Assembly: GCA_963762315.1 (NCBI GenBank) | Contig: CAVXKO010000004.1 | Location: forward strand, 1,054,001 to 1,118,000 | Reading direction: 5' to 3' | Source of the DNA: RPQJ01 sp963762315 | GTDB lineage: Bacteria; Pseudomonadota; Gammaproteobacteria; Steroidobacterales; Steroidobacteraceae | DNA length: 64,000 bases | Shown: positions 61,275 to 64,000 of the stretch, piece by piece | Layout of the letters: every line of letters begins with the position of its first letter | How positions within the stretch are numbered: the first letter of the stretch is position 1 | Program-made: the position numbers and the translations under genes | Notes under the pieces: model-generated | Seen by the model: only the letters and a program-made list of their open reading frames with translations | Databases searched by the model: none | What the model was told of the DNA's origin: nothing

Positions 61275-62887
61275 GGCGTACTCCGCGACGTGGCGTTGGA
61301 CACCTCGGCCTCAAGGCGGGCGCGAAGCTCGTTCTTCAATATCTTGTCCAGCAGGCCTTTGGGCAGCGCGTCGATGAAGCGGACTTCGCGCGGCCTCTTG
61401 AAATCCGACAACACACCGGCGCAATGCGCCAGGATTTCCCGCTCCAGCGACGGTCCGGGCTGGTCGGCGACGACGAACGCCACCGGCACTTCGTCCAGCA
61501 TCGGATCGGGCTTGCCGACCACCGCGCATTCCTGGACGCCCGGCACGCGGCCGATGGCGGCCTCGATCTCGACCGGCGCGACGTTCTCTCCTCCGACCCG
61601 CAGGATGTCCTTGGCGCGGCCCACGAAGAACATGGTGCCGTCCGCGAGCGCGGTCCCGATGTCGCCCGTGTCGAACCAGCCGTCGGCGTCGAACGCCGCG
61701 GCAGTCTCCGCCGGCTTGTTCAGGTACTCGTAGAACAGGGACAGGCCGGGAATCCCGCGCACCCAGAGGCCCCCGGCCTCCCCGACGGCCACGGGCGCGC
61801 CCTGTGCGTCCCGCAGCGCCACCTCGCATTCGGGACGCGGGCGACCCATGGCGCCTTCCGGACCGACGAAGGCGATTTCGCTGCTGACACACAGACCGAC
61901 CGTCTCGGTCATGCCGTAGATGCCAAGGGTGCGGATACCCCAACGGTCCCTGACCAGCGACATGTCGCCGGCCGCCGCCCAGAACCGGAACCGGTGTGTC
62001 GCCGGATCGGGTTGTGCCGCAATGGCGCGCAAGGTGAACCACACCATCTGCGCCCAGGTGCAGCCGTGATCCTCGGCAATGCTCCAGAACCGACTGGCCG
62101 AAAACCTCGGCATGAGAACAATTTTTCCGCCGGACCACAACGTCGCGAGAAACGACAGTCCCAGCGCATTGGTGTGGAACAGCGGCAAGTAGACAGGATG
62201 CACGTCCTGCGGCGTCAGCTGGTAGTGCAGCGCGGTGGTGCTTGCAATCCACAACGCATTGGCGTGGGTCCACACCACGCCCTTGGGCCGGGATGTCGTG
62301 CCGGAGGTGTAGATGACGTTGCACGGCAGCATCGGATCTGCCGTCCGAGGCGGTGCCTCAGTCGGGTCGCCGCGGAGATTCTCAAACGGCAGCAGATCCC
62401 GCGGGCGCTGCGCTCCCACCGGTTCCCCCTGGTCGGCCGCGGTACAGGCGATCCATCGCAATGCAGGGGCCGCCTCCCGCACGAGCGACGCGTACTTGGG
62501 CTGGGTCACTGCGGCGACGGCGCCGCTGTCACCGACAAAGTACGCCAGCTCCTGACCCGTCGAGCGCGTATGGGTCGTCACGGCCACCGCGCCGAGGCGG
62601 GCGCACGCGACCCAGATGAATAGAAATTCGGGACAATTGTCCATGTGAACGACGACGAAATCGCCTTGGCCGATTCCGCGTGACGCCAGGCCCGCCGCGT
62701 ACGCACGTGTCTCCGCGGCAAACTCCTCGAACGTCCAGCTCCTCGGCTCGCCGACCAGGGATTCCCACACCAGGAAGACCGCGTGCGGACGTTGCGCGGC
62801 CTGCGCATCGACCAGATGTGGCAGGTCGCGCCCGATGAACGGGTGCAGCGACGGAACTTTCAGCGCCGTCGGTGCGGGCATGGGCAT
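61271..62887 (-). CDS. Acyl-CoA ligase (CaiC-like, AMP-binding)
   Basis: 538 residues of the ANL family. The P-loop is IYTSGTTSRPKGVVWTHAN (about 190-208), the A5 motif YGMTETVGLCVSS (about 324), the A7 motif DGWFDTGDIGTA (about 413) and the C-terminal lysine region LPKGLLDKILKNELR. It resembles crotonobetaine/carnitine-CoA ligases. It would activate the acid released by the neighbouring esterase. The ATG at 62887 lies 56 bp after the esterase stop. Confidence 0.9.
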   Translation of the reverse strand: MPMPAPTALKVPSLHPFIGRDLPHLVDAQAAQRPHAVFLVWESLVGEPRSWTFEEFAAETRAYAAGLASRGIGQGDFVVVHMDNCPEFLFIWVACARLGAVAVTTHTRSTGQELAYFVGDSGAVAAVTQPKYASLVREAAPALRWIACTAADQGEPVGAQRPRDLLPFENLRGDPTEAPPRTADPMLPCNVIYTSGTTSRPKGVVWTHANALWIASTTALHYQLTPQDVHPVYLPLFHTNALGLSFLATLWSGGKIVLMPRFSASRFWSIAEDHGCTWAQMVWFTLRAIAAQPDPATHRFRFWAAAGDMSLVRDRWGIRTLGIYGMTETVGLCVSSEIAFVGPEGAMGRPRPECEVALRDAQGAPVAVGEAGGLWVRGIPGLSLFYEYLNKPAETAAAFDADGWFDTGDIGTALADGTMFFVGRAKDILRVGGENVAPVEIEAAIGRVPGVQECAVVGKPDPMLDEVPVAFVVADQPGPSLEREILAHCAGVLSDFKRPREVRFIDALPKGLLDKILKNELRARLEAEVSNATSRSTP

Positions 62888-62943
62888 GACGTCCGGCGCG
62901 ACTCACCGGGACCGCGAGGCCGGGGTACGCATGCCGCCATCGG

Positions 62944-63801
62944 TCAGTTTCCGAACAGCGTCTCGAGCCCGCGCGGCAAGGCCGCCGGGACGGCGCGCTC
63001 GTGGGTCTCTCCCTGCAGGATACAGGTGTTCAGGCGCAGGCTCGGGTAGCCGCGCATCAACAGGGACTCGGCCAGCCGCGATGCGCTGCTCGCGACGGAG
63101 ATCGAAGCCATTCCGGTCAGCTCTTCGCTGCCGAAGCTGATGAATACCCGCGCGGGCAGGTCCTTGTGCGTCGCCGCATACGCGGCTTCCTGGGCGTAGA
63201 TGTCGTTGCCGCACAGTTCGGTCGCCGGGCTGGCGATCAGGTAATGCGTGAAAGCCGCCGGATCCTTGAAAAGCGCGTACGCCGTGAAGTGCCCTCCCGC
63301 GGAACCGCCGAAAAGCACCCGCTCGCGCGTATCGACGCGGTAGCGCTTCTCGACCGTCGCGCGCACCTCCCCGGTCAGCATCTCCAGAAAGGCGCTGGCA
63401 CCGCCAAAGACATAGTCCGGCGAGACGGCGAGGCAATGCTGCTGCAGCGGCGCCTCCGGGACGGTGCGTGCGGTGTAGTCGAAGATCCGCCGCACCACGG
63501 TCTCGCGCGCCACGGCCAGCGGGTCGTCCCCCGGATAGCCGATGCCGGCCACGATCAGCTCCGGGATGCTGCTGCCATGCAGTGGCAGATCCGGAAACAT
63601 GATGCGTGCGAGGCTTGCGATCCGCACGGAGTCGCAGACGCTGCCGAACAACAGGTTCGCATCGAGCACGTACAGCACCGGGTACCGCGCATCCGGACGG
63701 CTCGTGTAGGTCACCGGCAGACTGATGCACACCTCGTAGCGTCGCCCGCCCTCTCCTGTAATGACAAAGCTCTCGCTGATCGTCTTGCTGTGAATCTGCA
63801 C
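62944..63801 (-). CDS. Esterase of the PF00756 (Fes/IroE-like) alpha/beta-hydrolase family
   Basis: 285 residues. ARYPVLYVLDANLLFG (about 41-56) is a family hallmark, and the nucleophilic serine is in FGGSAGGHFTAYALFKDP (about 155-172). FISFGSEELTG and the late histidine in GETHERAVP supply the acid and base. There is no clear signal peptide. It likely cleaves an ester from the compound imported by the adjacent TonB receptor. GTG 63801 has AGGAG 7 bases upstream, stronger than alternatives further upstream. Confidence 0.87.
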   Translation of the reverse strand: MQIHSKTISESFVITGEGGRRYEVCISLPVTYTSRPDARYPVLYVLDANLLFGSVCDSVRIASLARIMFPDLPLHGSSIPELIVAGIGYPGDDPLAVARETVVRRIFDYTARTVPEAPLQQHCLAVSPDYVFGGASAFLEMLTGEVRATVEKRYRVDTRERVLFGGSAGGHFTAYALFKDPAAFTHYLIASPATELCGNDIYAQEAAYAATHKDLPARVFISFGSEELTGMASISVASSASRLAESLLMRGYPSLRLNTCILQGETHERAVPAALPRGLETLFGN

Positions 63802-63820
63802 GTCTCGGCTCCTGCCGCGC

Positions 63821-64000
63821 CTAGAAGGACTTGCGGATCGACAAGCCGAACGTGCGCGGCGGCAAGCGCCACGCCGCACGGATCGTGTCGAGGCCGAGGT
63901 CGAAATTCGCATTGGTCACGCCGTCGGAGTTGCCGACGTTCTTGACGAACGCATCGACACTGATCGTGCCGAAAGTGATGCCACCGTTCAGGTTGAACAG
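63821..64000 (-). CDS. TonB-dependent outer-membrane receptor, C-terminal end only
   Basis: 59 residues up to the window edge. LFNLNGGITFGTISVDAFVK starts the piece and RTFGLSIRKSF ends it, with the aromatic terminal residue required for outer-membrane beta-barrel assembly. The alternating strand pattern fits the last two barrel strands of a TonB-dependent receptor. It is upstream of the esterase gene by 19 bp, so it likely heads the operon and supplies uptake of the pathway's substrate. Confidence 0.75.
   Translation of the reverse strand: MFNLNGGITFGTISVDAFVKNVGNSDGVTNANFDLGLDTIRAAWRLPPRTFGLSIRKSF

Noticed and set aside
1..64000. tRNA, rRNA, CRISPR, prophage or intact insertion sequence
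   Set aside because: I looked for T-loop signatures, regularly spaced repeats, integrases and transposase motifs and found none that hold up.

Overview
The window is a GC-rich (roughly two-thirds G+C), densely coded chromosomal segment of a Gammaproteobacterium. The evidence is the gene order fabD-fabG-acpP-fabF-pabB-pabC-mltG-tmk-holB-pilZ, a type II secretion pseudopilin/assembly operon, a HemG flavodoxin, a ChaA antiporter and an AddAB-like helicase-nuclease pair of the kind seen in deep-branching Gammaproteobacteria (Nevskiales/Steroidobacterales/Xanthomonadales-like). The lineage is an inference. I see no rRNA, tRNA, CRISPR array, phage genes or intact insertion sequence.

Layout. 1-3178 (minus): DcaP-like porin (frameshifted), exported glutaminase and a secreted amidohydrolase that runs off the left edge. 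3575-4657: ChaA cation/proton antiporter. 4862-10460: exported VOC protein, then a plus-strand run of a trimethylamine-dehydrogenase-like flavoenzyme, a small basic protein, a bicupin and a CoA-transferase. 10525-11802: AlaA-like aminotransferase. 11853-17878: AddB-like (frameshifted) and AddA-like recombination nuclease/helicase, closed by a long palindrome. 17941-23615 (minus): gspG-H-I-J-K-L-M-N. 23689-24294: rhombosortase, the protease that serves type II secretion substrates. 24341-32967: fatty-acid synthesis, folate, cell wall and DNA polymerase genes, mostly with 4-base overlaps. 33056-37413 (minus): a small membrane ORF, a double cNMP-domain/rhodanese fusion, a FadB/FadJ-type fusion enzyme (frameshifted) and an EEP nuclease-fold protein. 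37514-38342: a TIR-like protein convergent with an unknown gene. 38700-46665: cytochrome c, DUF938 methyltransferase, amidase, acyl-CoA ligase, HemG with a b561-like membrane protein, RlmL-type RNA methyltransferase, EthD protein and a membrane-anchored MDR oxidoreductase. 46682-51689: carotenoid-desaturase-like flavoprotein, M48 protease, 2-hydroxychromene-2-carboxylate isomerase (frameshifted), metal-dependent hydrolase and an HU-like protein with a basic N-terminal tail.

51690-56124 is the accessory zone: an AT-richer patch with two small membrane proteins lying between two near-identical 17-bp motifs, a decayed AbrB/MazE-type antitoxin, an EcsC protein, a membrane protein, a cytochrome c, and non-coding DNA with several families of short dispersed repeats and a run of hairpins. 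56125-64000 (minus) is a catabolic operon: TonB-dependent receptor (partial), esterase, acyl-CoA ligase, fumarylacetoacetase-family hydrolase, SCP2-type thiolase, SDR, MDR reductase and alpha-methylacyl-CoA racemase. It reads as uptake, de-esterification, CoA activation and beta-oxidation of a branched ester-type substrate.

Four genes (porin, AddB-like, FadJ-like, chromene isomerase) are each broken by one small indel in an otherwise well-conserved frame. This suggests sequencing or assembly error as the first explanation, with real decay as the alternative.
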